Below are positions 1-7,865 of a stretch of 35,689 bases of DNA, piece after piece. The position numbers and the translations under genes are program-made. The notes under the pieces were generated by a model, which saw only the letters and a list, made by a program, of their open reading frames with translations, ran no database searches and was not told the DNA's origin. Origin of the DNA: HGM04593 sp045636125 (GTDB taxonomy: Bacteria > Bacteroidota > Bacteroidia > Bacteroidales > Bacteroidaceae); NCBI GenBank assembly GCA_045636125.1, contig JAZTWX010000018.1, positions 1-35,689 on the forward strand, in the 5' to 3' direction. Every line of letters begins with the position of its first letter. Positions within the stretch are counted from its first letter, which is position 1.

Positions 1-666
1 AGAATCTTTCATGGGTTGCAACGTTTCAGTGAAGATATGGACTTTTCTCTACTTTCACAGGATGATGCGTTTGATTTCAGCAAATATTTCCAACCCATTG
101 TTGATGCATTTGCTTTGGTAGGACGTGAGGTAGAAATCAAGAAGAAGGATAAGAAGAATTTCGGCAAGGTTGAGTCTGCCTTTCTAAAGGACAATACCGA
201 TGTCTATGATGTTATGTTTCAAACAGTGTAATCTATTAAAATCAAGATAGTAGTTGATACTTGTCCTCCACTTAATTTTAAGACTGAGCAGAAACTGTTG
301 TTGCAGCCTCATTCTTTTATGACTCGTTGCTTCACCCTGCCCGATTTATTTGCCGGTAAGATGCATGCCCTAGTATATCGCGCGTGGAAAAACCGAGTAA
401 AGGGACGTGACTGGTACGACTTCGAGTGGTATGTTCGTCATAATGTGCCCCTTGATTTTACGCATTTGGCTGAAAGATGCAAGCAATTCAACAACGAAGA
501 TATTACCTCGGAACAATTAAAGGAGAAACTGAAGGAACGCCTTTCTACAGCTGATATAAAGCAAGTAAAAGAAGATGTACTTCCTTTTGTGCGCAATCCG
601 AAGGATTTGGACATCTGGTCAAACGAATATTTTGTTCAGTTGGCGGAGATGGTGAGGATAGAATAA
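1..666 (+). pseudogene. AbiEii/AbiGii-type nucleotidyltransferase toxin, broken and 5'-truncated
   Basis: The reading frame is open from the first base of the window and carries the RFSEDMDFSL motif typical of the AbiEii nucleotidyltransferase family (toxins of type IV toxin-antitoxin and abortive infection pairs). After 76 codons it meets a TAA at 229-231. The same frame then continues without a shift through SIKIKIVVDT, the LPDLFAGKMHALVYR block and KGRDWYDFEWYV, all expected in this family, and ends at a TAA at 664-666. One nonsense change in an otherwise intact frame is therefore the simplest reading. The N-terminus and any antitoxin partner (AbiEi) lie outside the window. I judge it a pseudogene; a sequencing error or readthrough cannot be excluded from one sequence. 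Confidence 0.85.
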
Positions 667-776
667 GCTGAATGTGCGAACTCCCCAACCAACTTGCTCA
701 TAAAGAAATATGTTGAGCGAGGCGAGAAGGAAGATAGCTTGAGAGCACCAATATTCCCAGTATTAACAGCAATTCT

Positions 777-807
777 TTTGCCATTTGGAAAAAAATGAGT
801 ATTTTTG
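777..807 (+). promoter_or_regulatory. Bacteroidota-type promoter for the SMEK/ABC-3C cluster
   Basis: TTTG at 777-780 is followed after 19 bp by TATTTTTG at 800-807, an exact match to the Bacteroidota -33/-7 pattern (TTTG, 19-21 bp, TAnnTTTG). It ends 34 bp before the ATG of the SMEK gene. No other good match lies upstream of genes 2 to 5 of the cluster, which supports a single transcript. Confidence 0.65.
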
Positions 808-841
808 CAACGCAAAAATTGAAGAATAAAGCAAATTCCGT

Positions 842-1792
842 ATGGAACTAAACAGTTATATTGACATTATTTCTTTAAGATTGGCAATCCTTTCAAACGA
901 AGTTAAATTGAAAAGTGCAGTCAATCTTCTTGATTCTAATGTCTTGTCTGAGGACGTGTTCAAGACTATTTTGAACACCATATATGGCTGGAATCTTCAG
1001 AATGCGAATGTGGCTGAGCAAAACATCAAAGCCATTGATTTGGTCGACAATACCGCGAAAATATTTGTTCAAGTTTCGTCAGATAACAGTAAAGCCAAAG
1101 TACAAAGCTCATTAAACAAAATAGAACTTCCGAAGTACAGCGGCTATACATTTAAGTTCGTCTGCATCTCAAAAGGAGTTTCCAATCTGAAGAAATCAAC
1201 CTTTGTTGTTCCGGATGGAATTAGTTTTAATGTTGACGCTGATAGTTATGATGACAAACGCCTACTGAGGGATGTGATGGCCAAGGATATAGATACAATT
1301 GCAAAATTGGCATCATTCCTTGAAAAGTCAATATTACCATCTACAGCAGAGGAGCGCAGACCTTCGGTAATCACATACGTCATTAACAGCTTGTCCGAAG
1401 AGTGTCTGGCCGAGGTGTCCGTTAATCCTGATGTCAAGCCATTCGATTTTATCCCGAAAATAGATTTGAACAAATTGGTCAAGTGGAAGGCCATTGTTAC
1501 CGAATATGCTGTATATAGCGTATTGGTTGACAAGATCTATAAGCAGTATGACAAACTGGGAGTAAACAAGAGCTTAGCGGTGCTTACGTCGCTCCACGAC
1601 CTCTACTTGAATCTTTCCTTGGAAAGTTCAGGGGATGATTTGTTCGACAAACTCTTGGAGAAGGTTTATAAAATCGTCGATGGAGACGGTACATGTAATG
1701 AGTCATTGACACGCGAAGAGTTGATGATGAACATAAAGATTGTGCTGGTCGATGCATTTGTGAAGTGTAAGATTTTTGAAAAGCCCGAATAG
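842..1792 (+). CDS. SMEK domain protein, ABC-3C conflict system component
   Basis: This 316-residue protein opens with the pattern of the SMEK domain: YIDIISLRL, an LNTIYGWNLQNAN block (residues about 44-56), then AIDLVDNTAKIFVQVSS (64-80) and a Lys-rich helix. SMEK proteins are known as parts of predicted ABC-three-component (ABC-3C) biological conflict systems, and the next two genes supply the other two expected components. Residues D66 and Q77-V-S sit where restriction-endonuclease-like folds carry D...(E/Q)xK, but the lysine is serine, so nuclease activity is only a guess. The C-terminal half (about 150-316) is helical and unrecognised; it may be the effector or sensor part. The start codon follows the promoter at 777-807, and the stop lies 2 nt before the next gene. 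Confidence 0.8.
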   Translation: MELNSYIDIISLRLAILSNEVKLKSAVNLLDSNVLSEDVFKTILNTIYGWNLQNANVAEQNIKAIDLVDNTAKIFVQVSSDNSKAKVQSSLNKIELPKYSGYTFKFVCISKGVSNLKKSTFVVPDGISFNVDADSYDDKRLLRDVMAKDIDTIAKLASFLEKSILPSTAEERRPSVITYVINSLSEECLAEVSVNPDVKPFDFIPKIDLNKLVKWKAIVTEYAVYSVLVDKIYKQYDKLGVNKSLAVLTSLHDLYLNLSLESSGDDLFDKLLEKVYKIVDGDGTCNESLTREELMMNIKIVLVDAFVKCKIFEKPE

Positions 1793-1794
1793 AT

Positions 1795-2019
1795 ATGCTT
1801 TTGCCTGACAACATAGCCCCAGAGGACAGCATCTATTACAACGGTGCAATTGTCTTGAAAGTAGTTCAGAGAGAACGTCGTATCTCTCTGGCTAACTTGT
1901 TCTATGAGGTGAACAAAAGCAAGGCTCTTTCATTCCCCATATTCCTGCTTTGTCTGGATTGGCTTTATTTGATTAACTGTGTTTCCATGCAAAATGAGGA
2001 GGTAATATTATGTTCTTAA
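1795..2019 (+). CDS. ABC-3C system middle component (MC6-like)
   Basis: A 74-residue protein with the layout of the small middle components of ABC-three-component systems: an N-terminal PDNIAPEDSIYYNGAIVLK stretch, a short helical middle, and FLLCLDWLYLINCV followed by a short strand. Such proteins resemble compact winged-helix folds and are thought to link the ABC ATPase to its partner. It starts 2 nt after the SMEK stop and overlaps the following ATPase gene by 10 nt, so translation of the three is probably coupled. Family membership rests mainly on size, context and the C-terminal LDWLYLI pattern. Confidence 0.7.
   Translation: MLLPDNIAPEDSIYYNGAIVLKVVQRERRISLANLFYEVNKSKALSFPIFLLCLDWLYLINCVSMQNEEVILCS
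1997..2002 (+). promoter_or_regulatory. Strong Shine-Dalgarno site inside the middle-component gene
   Basis: AGGAGG lies 7 nt before the ATG at 2010, within the coding sequence of the preceding gene. A full consensus SD is uncommon in Bacteroidota, where translation starts rely little on it. It fixes the ATPase start at 2010 and suggests strong, coupled synthesis or an origin in another lineage. Confidence 0.6.
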
Positions 2020-3740
2020 AGTATTTGATCATAGAGAACACTAATGGCTTGGTTCGCCGTATAGATTTTCATCAGGGGCTGAACCTGATAGTTGATGAAA
2101 CTCCTTCTGGAAATGAAGAAACTGGAAACAACGTCGGCAAGACAACCGTTTTGCGACTCATTGACTTCTGTTTCGGCATGGATGGAAGCAAGATTTATTC
2201 TGCAACCGAAGGTACCAAAGTCATTAACGAGGACGTGAAAAACTTCCTCATCAACACAGAAGTCATGATAACCTTGTGTCTGACTGACGGTTTTTCTGCA
2301 AATGCAAAAGATGTTATCGTGAGGCGTAATTTCCTTTCTGGGAAAAGAAACCTGATGGAGATTAACGGTCAGAAGTATGACAAGAAGAGCTTTGAAACAG
2401 AGTTACAGAAAGCTCTTTGGAATGTCGAAACATCCAAACCGTCATTCCGACAGATTATTTCCCATAATTTCAGATATGACGAGGAACGTCTTACGCAAAC
2501 ACTGAGGACGTTGAATCGCTATACTTCAGATGTGGAATACGAAACGTTGCATTTGTATCTGTTTGGCTGTAATTTTGATGACGGCGACCGCAGACAGGAA
2601 CTTGATAAAAAGCTAAAAACGGATTACAAATACAAACGTCGTCTTGAAAAGACTGCTAGCAAAAGTGCCTTACGTTCCAAACTGGCTATTGTTGAGGGAG
2701 AGATTGATGAACTGAACAAGAAGAAAGAAGAACTGCATCTGAATCCCGACTTCGAGAATGATCTGGAACAACTCAACAAGGTCAAAGGCAGTCTGAGCGA
2801 GCTTGCTGTAAAACAGAGTTCTCTGCAACTGAGATACACTCTGATAGAAGAAGCCGTTGAGGAGCTGAACAGTCAGAAGTCGGATGTCGATACCAAGCAA
2901 CTTGAACTGATTTATCGTCAGGCTTCAGCCATGATTGGGCAACTTCAGCACACGTTTGAGGAATTGGTGTCATACCACAATGAGATGCTTAGCCGTAAGG
3001 CTGCTTTCGTATCGGCTGAATTACCCCAGATAAGGGATGCCATTTCTGCTTGTAACGCCGAAATTGCTTCCTTGCGTGTCAAGGAGCGTATGCTGACCGA
3101 GAGGCTGCAACAGTCCGCATCAGTCGAAGCGCTTGACGAGTTAGTGGCTCAGCTAAACTTGAAATATCAAGAGAAAGGTTCCTTGGAACAGCGTATTGCA
3201 CAGATAGAAGAAGTTGAAAGGGCCATCTCTCTGAACGAAGAAATTCTGAAGGACATTGATAGCGGCTTGTTCTCGCAAAGCAAACAGGATTTGATTCAGA
3301 AGCAGCTGGACAAGCTCAATCATTATTATTCAGCAGTTTCCAAACGTCTCTATGATGAGAGCTATGCTATCGAATTCAGTCTGGTAAAAAACCGAGAAGG
3401 CAAGTCTTGTTACAAGTTTGCCCCCTTCGCCACAGACAACTTCAGCACTGGTAAGAAACAAGGTGAGATTACCTGCTTTGACATGGCATACATCATGTTT
3501 GCTGATGACGAACAAATTCCATGCTTGCATTTCATATTGAACGACAGGAAAGAGCTTGTACACGATAACCAGCTTCTTCAGATTGGTGCTCTGGCCAGTG
3601 AGCATATCGAGATCCAGTATGTTGCATCAATCCTTAGGGACAAACTGCCCGCCGAACTGAACCAAGAACAGAACATAGTTCTGAAACTGTCTCAGCACAG
3701 TAAACTGTTCCGAATAGAAGAATTAGCTCAATCAGAATAA
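2010..3740 (+). CDS. DUF2326 coiled-coil ABC ATPase of an ABC-3C system
   Basis: A 576-residue SMC/Rad50-like ATPase. Residues 39-46 (GNNVGKTT) form the Walker A loop. Residues about 200-440 are rich in Glu, Lys, Leu and Gln and read as a long coiled coil. The C-terminal ATPase half has an STGKKQGE signature-like stretch from 479 and the FILNDRKELVHDNQL segment (about 508-522) typical of DUF2326 proteins, where the usual Walker B acidic pair is altered. Proteins of this family are the ATP-driven part of ABC-three-component systems, predicted to sense or act on nucleoprotein targets such as phage DNA. It overlaps the middle-component gene by 10 nt and precedes the DUF262 gene by 16 nt. Confidence 0.85.
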   Translation: MFLKYLIIENTNGLVRRIDFHQGLNLIVDETPSGNEETGNNVGKTTVLRLIDFCFGMDGSKIYSATEGTKVINEDVKNFLINTEVMITLCLTDGFSANAKDVIVRRNFLSGKRNLMEINGQKYDKKSFETELQKALWNVETSKPSFRQIISHNFRYDEERLTQTLRTLNRYTSDVEYETLHLYLFGCNFDDGDRRQELDKKLKTDYKYKRRLEKTASKSALRSKLAIVEGEIDELNKKKEELHLNPDFENDLEQLNKVKGSLSELAVKQSSLQLRYTLIEEAVEELNSQKSDVDTKQLELIYRQASAMIGQLQHTFEELVSYHNEMLSRKAAFVSAELPQIRDAISACNAEIASLRVKERMLTERLQQSASVEALDELVAQLNLKYQEKGSLEQRIAQIEEVERAISLNEEILKDIDSGLFSQSKQDLIQKQLDKLNHYYSAVSKRLYDESYAIEFSLVKNREGKSCYKFAPFATDNFSTGKKQGEITCFDMAYIMFADDEQIPCLHFILNDRKELVHDNQLLQIGALASEHIEIQYVASILRDKLPAELNQEQNIVLKLSQHSKLFRIEELAQSE

Positions 3741-3756
3741 AGAACAGGAATTTTAC

Positions 3757-5418
3757 ATGATATCATTAACCGCGGAACAAAAAACGATTGAGGGCATCTT
3801 TGGATCCCCCAATGAAACATACGTGATACCGATGTATCAGCGCCCGTACTCATGGGGCTTTGACCAGTTGTATGAATTATACAAGGACCTGCTGAGTGCT
3901 TACAATGAGGATGAGCCTTACTTTCTTGGTAATATCATTATGGCACGGAGTAAAGACTATAGCAACGATGGAAAGAGTTCGGTGGTGGACGGACAACAGC
4001 GTATTATAACCATCTGGACGCTGATAAAAGTTCTATCGCTCTATCTGCCGGATATAAATTCGCTGCAAAGAGCGCTTTACGTAGTACCTTGGTCTGGCAA
4101 GGATCAATTGCCAAAAATAGAATCAAAAATATTTGAGAATAACGACGATGATGCAATAGAAGCTATCTTTAAGTATGATAAGGAAAAGATAGAAAGTCGT
4201 TACAAGGCGGTGGCAACCATCGATGGTATCAATGAGAGGAAATGTGAAACGAAAGTGGAATATGCCCTATTGTATTTCTATCAGCAATTTGTGTCTTTGA
4301 AGGATGACAACTTTAACCTGGCTGGTTTTGCTCAGTTCCTGATGAGGAGAGTAACGATGCTCCCCATTGTGCAGAGTGCAGACGGACAAGAAGATGCAGA
4401 AAATAAGGCTTTAACCATATTTGAGACCATCAACAACCGAGGTATGGACTTGGAAGATGCAGACATCTTTAAAGCTAGACTTTACGACAGCGCCTATACC
4501 AAAGAGCAGCGTGAGGAGTTTATTGCTATGTGGGTGGACTTCAAAACAGACTGTGACGAACTGAAACTTTCGGTGGACGACATTTTCAGGTATTATTCGC
4601 ATATCATCAGAGGAAGACAACGTATCACCTCGAACGAAAAGAGGCTGAGGGAGTTCTTCTCTAACGAACCGTTCTCACCGCTGAAGACTTTAAATTACAA
4701 AGAGGTGCTGGAAGATCTGAATAAGATACTGAGCATCCTGAAGTATATGAACAAGGAACGTGGTGACAGTAATGATGTAGGAATTTGGCTACAAATTATC
4801 AATGCCTACACGAATCAGTATCCGACCTATGCCTTGGTGGTGTATCTGTACTATAATAATGTGGATACGGACGAGGAAAAACATCGTTTTATCTCGTTCT
4901 TGCAATCACTGATCAGGTATTGCTTCTATATGGGCAGTACGACTTCGGTGAAGTTCAACATCTATAACATGATTAAGGTGATAGCCAATAAGGGTGAAAT
5001 AGATGAAAACTATACTGACGTTGCACCAGACTATTTCTCTCATTTGGGAAGACTGCAAAACGCCTTTGCTTTGCTGGCCTGCTATTTGGATTCGAAAGAG
5101 GCTATCCCTACACGTTTTACAGTTGACAAGATAGTGAATCTGCGGGATGAAGATCTGTTGGGCGAGGACTGGTCTGGACACGATCTTGGTGAAATATGTA
5201 ATAAAATAGGCAATCTAGTGGTGACGGACTTGCCTAAGCGGTATAATTCTGTGCTGGAAAAGTATGATTACTATAGGCATTCGAAGAGCGAATATGTGAA
5301 GAACGTCTTTTCTTCGCCTACTTTCAGTTATGAGAACTGGAAGGAACGCAACAGTCACTTGCAAAAAGTGCTTGCAAAGTTCTTTAACAAACCAGAAAAC
5401 AACGTAGAGAATGATTAA
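3757..5418 (+). CDS. DUF262 (GmrSD-like) protein with degenerate C-terminal HNH region
   Basis: A 553-residue protein with the two hallmarks of the ParB/sulfiredoxin-like DUF262 domain: YQRPYSW at residues 27-33 and DGQQR at 78-82. The mid-region has the family pattern ETINNRGMDLEDADIFKARL. DUF262 is the GmrS half of GmrSD-type restriction systems, which bind NTP and cut modified DNA. The C-terminus (about 452-545) aligns by eye to DUF1524, the HNH half: it keeps NKIGNL, the Asn of RYN and the final W..R...L pattern. However, the expected EHILP-type motif reads VDKIVNL (456-462), so the first catalytic His is missing. It overlaps the next ATPase gene by 8 nt, implying coupled expression. It may be a nuclease using other residues, or a sensor. 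Confidence 0.85.
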   Translation: MISLTAEQKTIEGIFGSPNETYVIPMYQRPYSWGFDQLYELYKDLLSAYNEDEPYFLGNIIMARSKDYSNDGKSSVVDGQQRIITIWTLIKVLSLYLPDINSLQRALYVVPWSGKDQLPKIESKIFENNDDDAIEAIFKYDKEKIESRYKAVATIDGINERKCETKVEYALLYFYQQFVSLKDDNFNLAGFAQFLMRRVTMLPIVQSADGQEDAENKALTIFETINNRGMDLEDADIFKARLYDSAYTKEQREEFIAMWVDFKTDCDELKLSVDDIFRYYSHIIRGRQRITSNEKRLREFFSNEPFSPLKTLNYKEVLEDLNKILSILKYMNKERGDSNDVGIWLQIINAYTNQYPTYALVVYLYYNNVDTDEEKHRFISFLQSLIRYCFYMGSTTSVKFNIYNMIKVIANKGEIDENYTDVAPDYFSHLGRLQNAFALLACYLDSKEAIPTRFTVDKIVNLRDEDLLGEDWSGHDLGEICNKIGNLVVTDLPKRYNSVLEKYDYYRHSKSEYVKNVFSSPTFSYENWKERNSHLQKVLAKFFNKPENNVEND

Positions 5419-6838
5419 CAAACTGAAGTTGGAGCATTTCAAGGCATTCCGTGAGCCGGCAGAGCTGGTACTTGATGGAAAGAACGTGTTGGTGTATGGT
5501 GAAAATGGAGCCGGTAAGAGTTCTTTGTATCAGGCGCTGAAGATAATATTCCATAGGAAGTGGATTTTTGATTCCCAGATAGCACCTACGGTGACAGACC
5601 CGCTAGACAGACGTAATGCGGAAAAGGATGTATTAGAGCAGTATAACTACCAGTTAACGCCCATGACGGACTTTACACTGGAGATTGACAACGCTGACTA
5701 CAAGGCATACACCCCGTCGGGGATTGATGTAAGCATGATCTCACGTGATGACATTCATGCGGAGGATGTGATTGATGTGGTGAAACTGTTGCAAAATAGT
5801 ATTGTCGGTATTGCAGACCCGGAGAAGTTTGTCACTGATAAGAAGAAAACCATTGAGGATCTGTTGAATCTTTTCCTTAAGGAGTATTTCTACGAGGAAA
5901 AGTTGACGGTTGAATTAACCTATAGCAGGCCCAACTGGTTACTAACCGTGAAGGATAGCAGCAGGGACAACAGAGGAAGGAATGAGAAACTGACTGAGTA
6001 TTTCAATGAGGCCAAACTACATATTATCAAATTACTTTTGCTGTTGACGGCGGTGTTGTATAATGATGCCGTTGCTGTGCTAGGTGTTGCTCGTGTTTTG
6101 GTGCTGGATGACGTGATTTCTAGTATGGATGCCGCCAATAGAACAATGTTTATTGAGCTATTGGCAGACTTTTTCAAGGATTATCAGAAGATTATATTTA
6201 CTCATAGTATTTCTTTCTTCAATCTTGCAGAATATGTTTTCTCAACGGTACACCAGCAAAGAGATGATTGGAGGCGTTTTCAGATAGTTGAGCATCAAGG
6301 TAATTCAGAAGTTGTTGAGAGAGATTCGCAGGATTTTGCGAGAAATATAAAAAGTGATTATCGCCCAGGTCACAATGAGGGAACAATTGGTAACCGTATT
6401 CGCAAACGCTTCGAATTTCTTGTTGTCGAAGCTTCAAAGTTGCTATGCGCAGGAGGAATTGCAGAAAGTGGGAAACTGATAGAGGCCATCAACACTAACA
6501 AGAAGCTGTATTACAAATATAACGGAACTAAAACCCAATCGGTTTATGACCTGATTGACGAATTGACGGCAATTATTGATGCAGAAGCAAACTGTCCATT
6601 TAAGACGAAACTACAGGACGCGATAAAGGAGTATGTTTCGGATACGGAGGTTGCCAAGTTGAGAGATACCATCTGTGATTTGGCGGTTTATCAAAAGGTC
6701 TCAATGCATCCGTTGTCGCACGCAGCCGGACCTATTCCGATGACTGCAACGAGAGAAATAGAACGTTCTATCACATTGCTGATGACATTGGAGAAACAGT
6801 TAGGAACGTTGATTAGGCGGGATTTGTATTCGATATAG
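5411..6838 (+). CDS. RecF/OLD-like AAA family ATPase, partner of the DUF262 protein
   Basis: A 475-residue ABC-class ATPase. Residues 30-38 (GENGAGKSS) form Walker A, FNEAKLHIIKLLLLLTA (about 198-214) replaces the signature helix, VLVLDD (229-234) is Walker B with the DD ending seen in RecF-type proteins, and H265 in THSISF is the switch histidine. No long coiled coil is visible between the ATPase halves, unlike the DUF2326 protein upstream. About 165 C-terminal residues form a helical extension with HPLSHA near its end, which I do not recognise. Its ATG lies inside the end of the DUF262 gene. An ATPase paired with a putative HNH protein recalls the Septu (PtuA/PtuB) arrangement, but family and gene order differ. 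Confidence 0.8.
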   Translation: MINKLKLEHFKAFREPAELVLDGKNVLVYGENGAGKSSLYQALKIIFHRKWIFDSQIAPTVTDPLDRRNAEKDVLEQYNYQLTPMTDFTLEIDNADYKAYTPSGIDVSMISRDDIHAEDVIDVVKLLQNSIVGIADPEKFVTDKKKTIEDLLNLFLKEYFYEEKLTVELTYSRPNWLLTVKDSSRDNRGRNEKLTEYFNEAKLHIIKLLLLLTAVLYNDAVAVLGVARVLVLDDVISSMDAANRTMFIELLADFFKDYQKIIFTHSISFFNLAEYVFSTVHQQRDDWRRFQIVEHQGNSEVVERDSQDFARNIKSDYRPGHNEGTIGNRIRKRFEFLVVEASKLLCAGGIAESGKLIEAINTNKKLYYKYNGTKTQSVYDLIDELTAIIDAEANCPFKTKLQDAIKEYVSDTEVAKLRDTICDLAVYQKVSMHPLSHAAGPIPMTATREIERSITLLMTLEKQLGTLIRRDLYSI

Positions 6839-6907
6839 GATAACCAAAGAAGTATTGTAATTATCTCCGTATAGTTCTTCTACCGTCATAAGACATCTGC
6901 TGAACCA

Positions 6908-7042
6908 AGAGCTATAAATATCGGTCAAGTACTGGACGCTATTTGTGGTTCTTCCTATGAGCAGTAGGTGAAGACTATACGGCAACTGAAAGAATAGGGT
7001 AAGAAAGAGGCGGTAGACGAGGTCAAGAACAACGGTGTAATT
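6908..7042 (+). pseudogene. Decayed fragment resembling a VirE N-terminal / BT4734-like domain
   Basis: In the frame starting at 6908 the translation gives INIGQVLDAICGSSYEQ, stop (6965-6967), VKTIRQLKE, a second stop, GKKEAVDEVKNN. This follows the pattern of the N-terminal domain found before primase/helicase-like proteins on Bacteroidota mobile elements (a helix with a Gly/Tyr turn, I.+lr...dK...d.lKk). Both ends and any downstream domain are missing. It would be a scar of an earlier mobile element. The call is from pattern alone. Confidence 0.4.
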
Positions 7043-7101
7043 TATAAACTAATAATGACGACTACTAAATTAAGCTGCCGTCATTATTAGTTTATAAATT
7101 A
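7038..7101. repeat. 23-bp perfect inverted repeat, 18-nt spacer
   Basis: Bases 7038-7060 are the exact reverse complement of 7079-7101, separated by 18 nt. The arms are AT-rich and begin TAATTTATAAAC. There is no T-run after the right arm, so a simple intrinsic terminator is a poor fit. It lies between the decayed fragment and the Crp/Fnr gene. It may be a terminator, an operator, or the fused ends of a small transposable element. Confidence 0.85.
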
Positions 7102-7188
7102 GTATTTTGGAAATTGTCCATATTTTTTTAGGCAGTGTCCAAAATATTGTGTAAATTGAGAATACGAGACTGCCAACACATTGTAGAT

Positions 7189-7761
7189 ATGATAGATTTC
7201 AACTCATACATCAAAGGTCTTGACCTTTCACGATTGACAGAGTATTGTATTAATCACGGACAATTGACACAATACGCTAAAGGCGATTATTTCATTAAAG
7301 CAGGTGAAAAGTCTCGGTTTATTGGGTTTATTGAATGTGGCTACTTCAACTATATAGTACATAATTCCTCTGAACAAAAAGACTATATCACAGGCTTTGC
7401 CTTTAATGGTGAGTTTGTGGGCGATTATCCAAATTGTCTTTCAAACAAGACGTCAGAAGTGACAATTGTTGCAGGCACTTCCTGTAAGATTTTTCAATTA
7501 GTTGGTGAAGAATTAGGTAAACTGTTAGATTCCAATGGAATGAGAGAATTTAAGCAAGCCATATCCGACCATCTCTTTTCGCAAGTCTATACACAATATC
7601 TTGATACTTATCGCATGACCACAAGGGAGCGGTATAAGCGTTTACTTCTTCGTTGTCCTGAAATAGTGCAAAGTATTAACCTAAAAGACATTGCCTCTTA
7701 TCTAAAAGTTACACCAACAACTATCAGCAACATACGTAGAGAGATAACTTTTGGGTTGTAA
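7189..7761 (+). CDS. Crp/Fnr family transcription regulator
   Basis: A 190-residue protein with the Crp layout: an N-terminal cyclic-nucleotide-binding-type beta barrel (KGDYFIKAGEKSRFIGFIECGYF), a dimer helix, and a C-terminal helix-turn-helix (LKDIASYLKVTPTTISNIRREI). I chose the ATG at 7189; an in-frame GTG at 7135 would add 18 residues that do not fit the family. Bacteroidota carry many such small regulators, and they often sit beside the oxidoreductase or transporter gene they control. The SDR gene follows on the same strand 104 nt later, with a 26-bp palindrome between. The effector is not visible; no Fe-S cysteines of the FNR type are seen at the N-terminus. Confidence 0.85.
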   Translation: MIDFNSYIKGLDLSRLTEYCINHGQLTQYAKGDYFIKAGEKSRFIGFIECGYFNYIVHNSSEQKDYITGFAFNGEFVGDYPNCLSNKTSEVTIVAGTSCKIFQLVGEELGKLLDSNGMREFKQAISDHLFSQVYTQYLDTYRMTTRERYKRLLLRCPEIVQSINLKDIASYLKVTPTTISNIRREITFGL

Positions 7762-7785
7762 ATTCTCAAAACGTTTTGAGAATTT
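7760..7785. promoter_or_regulatory. 26-bp perfect palindrome between Crp/Fnr regulator and SDR gene
   Basis: The sequence reads identically on both strands over 26 bases, with core CTCAAAACGTTTTGAG. It overlaps the stop codon region of the regulator gene and lies about 80 bp before the SDR start. A dimeric regulator such as the adjacent Crp/Fnr protein would bind such a site. It could also fold as a 11-bp-stem hairpin acting as a terminator, though the following T-tract is weak (TTTGTTGT). Confidence 0.6.
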
Positions 7786-7840
7786 GTTGTCATGATGGTT
7801 CTTTTGCTTTATATTATGCTTAGACCTACTGGTAAACTAT

Positions 7841-7848
7841 TACCTTTG
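7841..7848 (+). promoter_or_regulatory. Possible -7 element for the SDR gene
   Basis: TACCTTTG matches the Bacteroidota -7 consensus and ends 17 nt before the SDR ATG. No TTTG is found at the proper -33 distance, which would suit an activator-dependent promoter. Confidence 0.4.
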
Positions 7849-7865
7849 TACACAAAAAGCACAAT

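Noticed and set aside
842..6838. Naming the cluster Septu, Gabija or GmrSD
   Set aside because: The ATPase/HNH pairing resembles Septu and DUF262 resembles GmrSD, but gene families, order and the three ABC-3C genes do not match any of these.
7135..7188. GTG start giving an 18-residue longer Crp/Fnr protein
   Set aside because: The added residues do not resemble the family N-terminus, while ATG at 7189 does.
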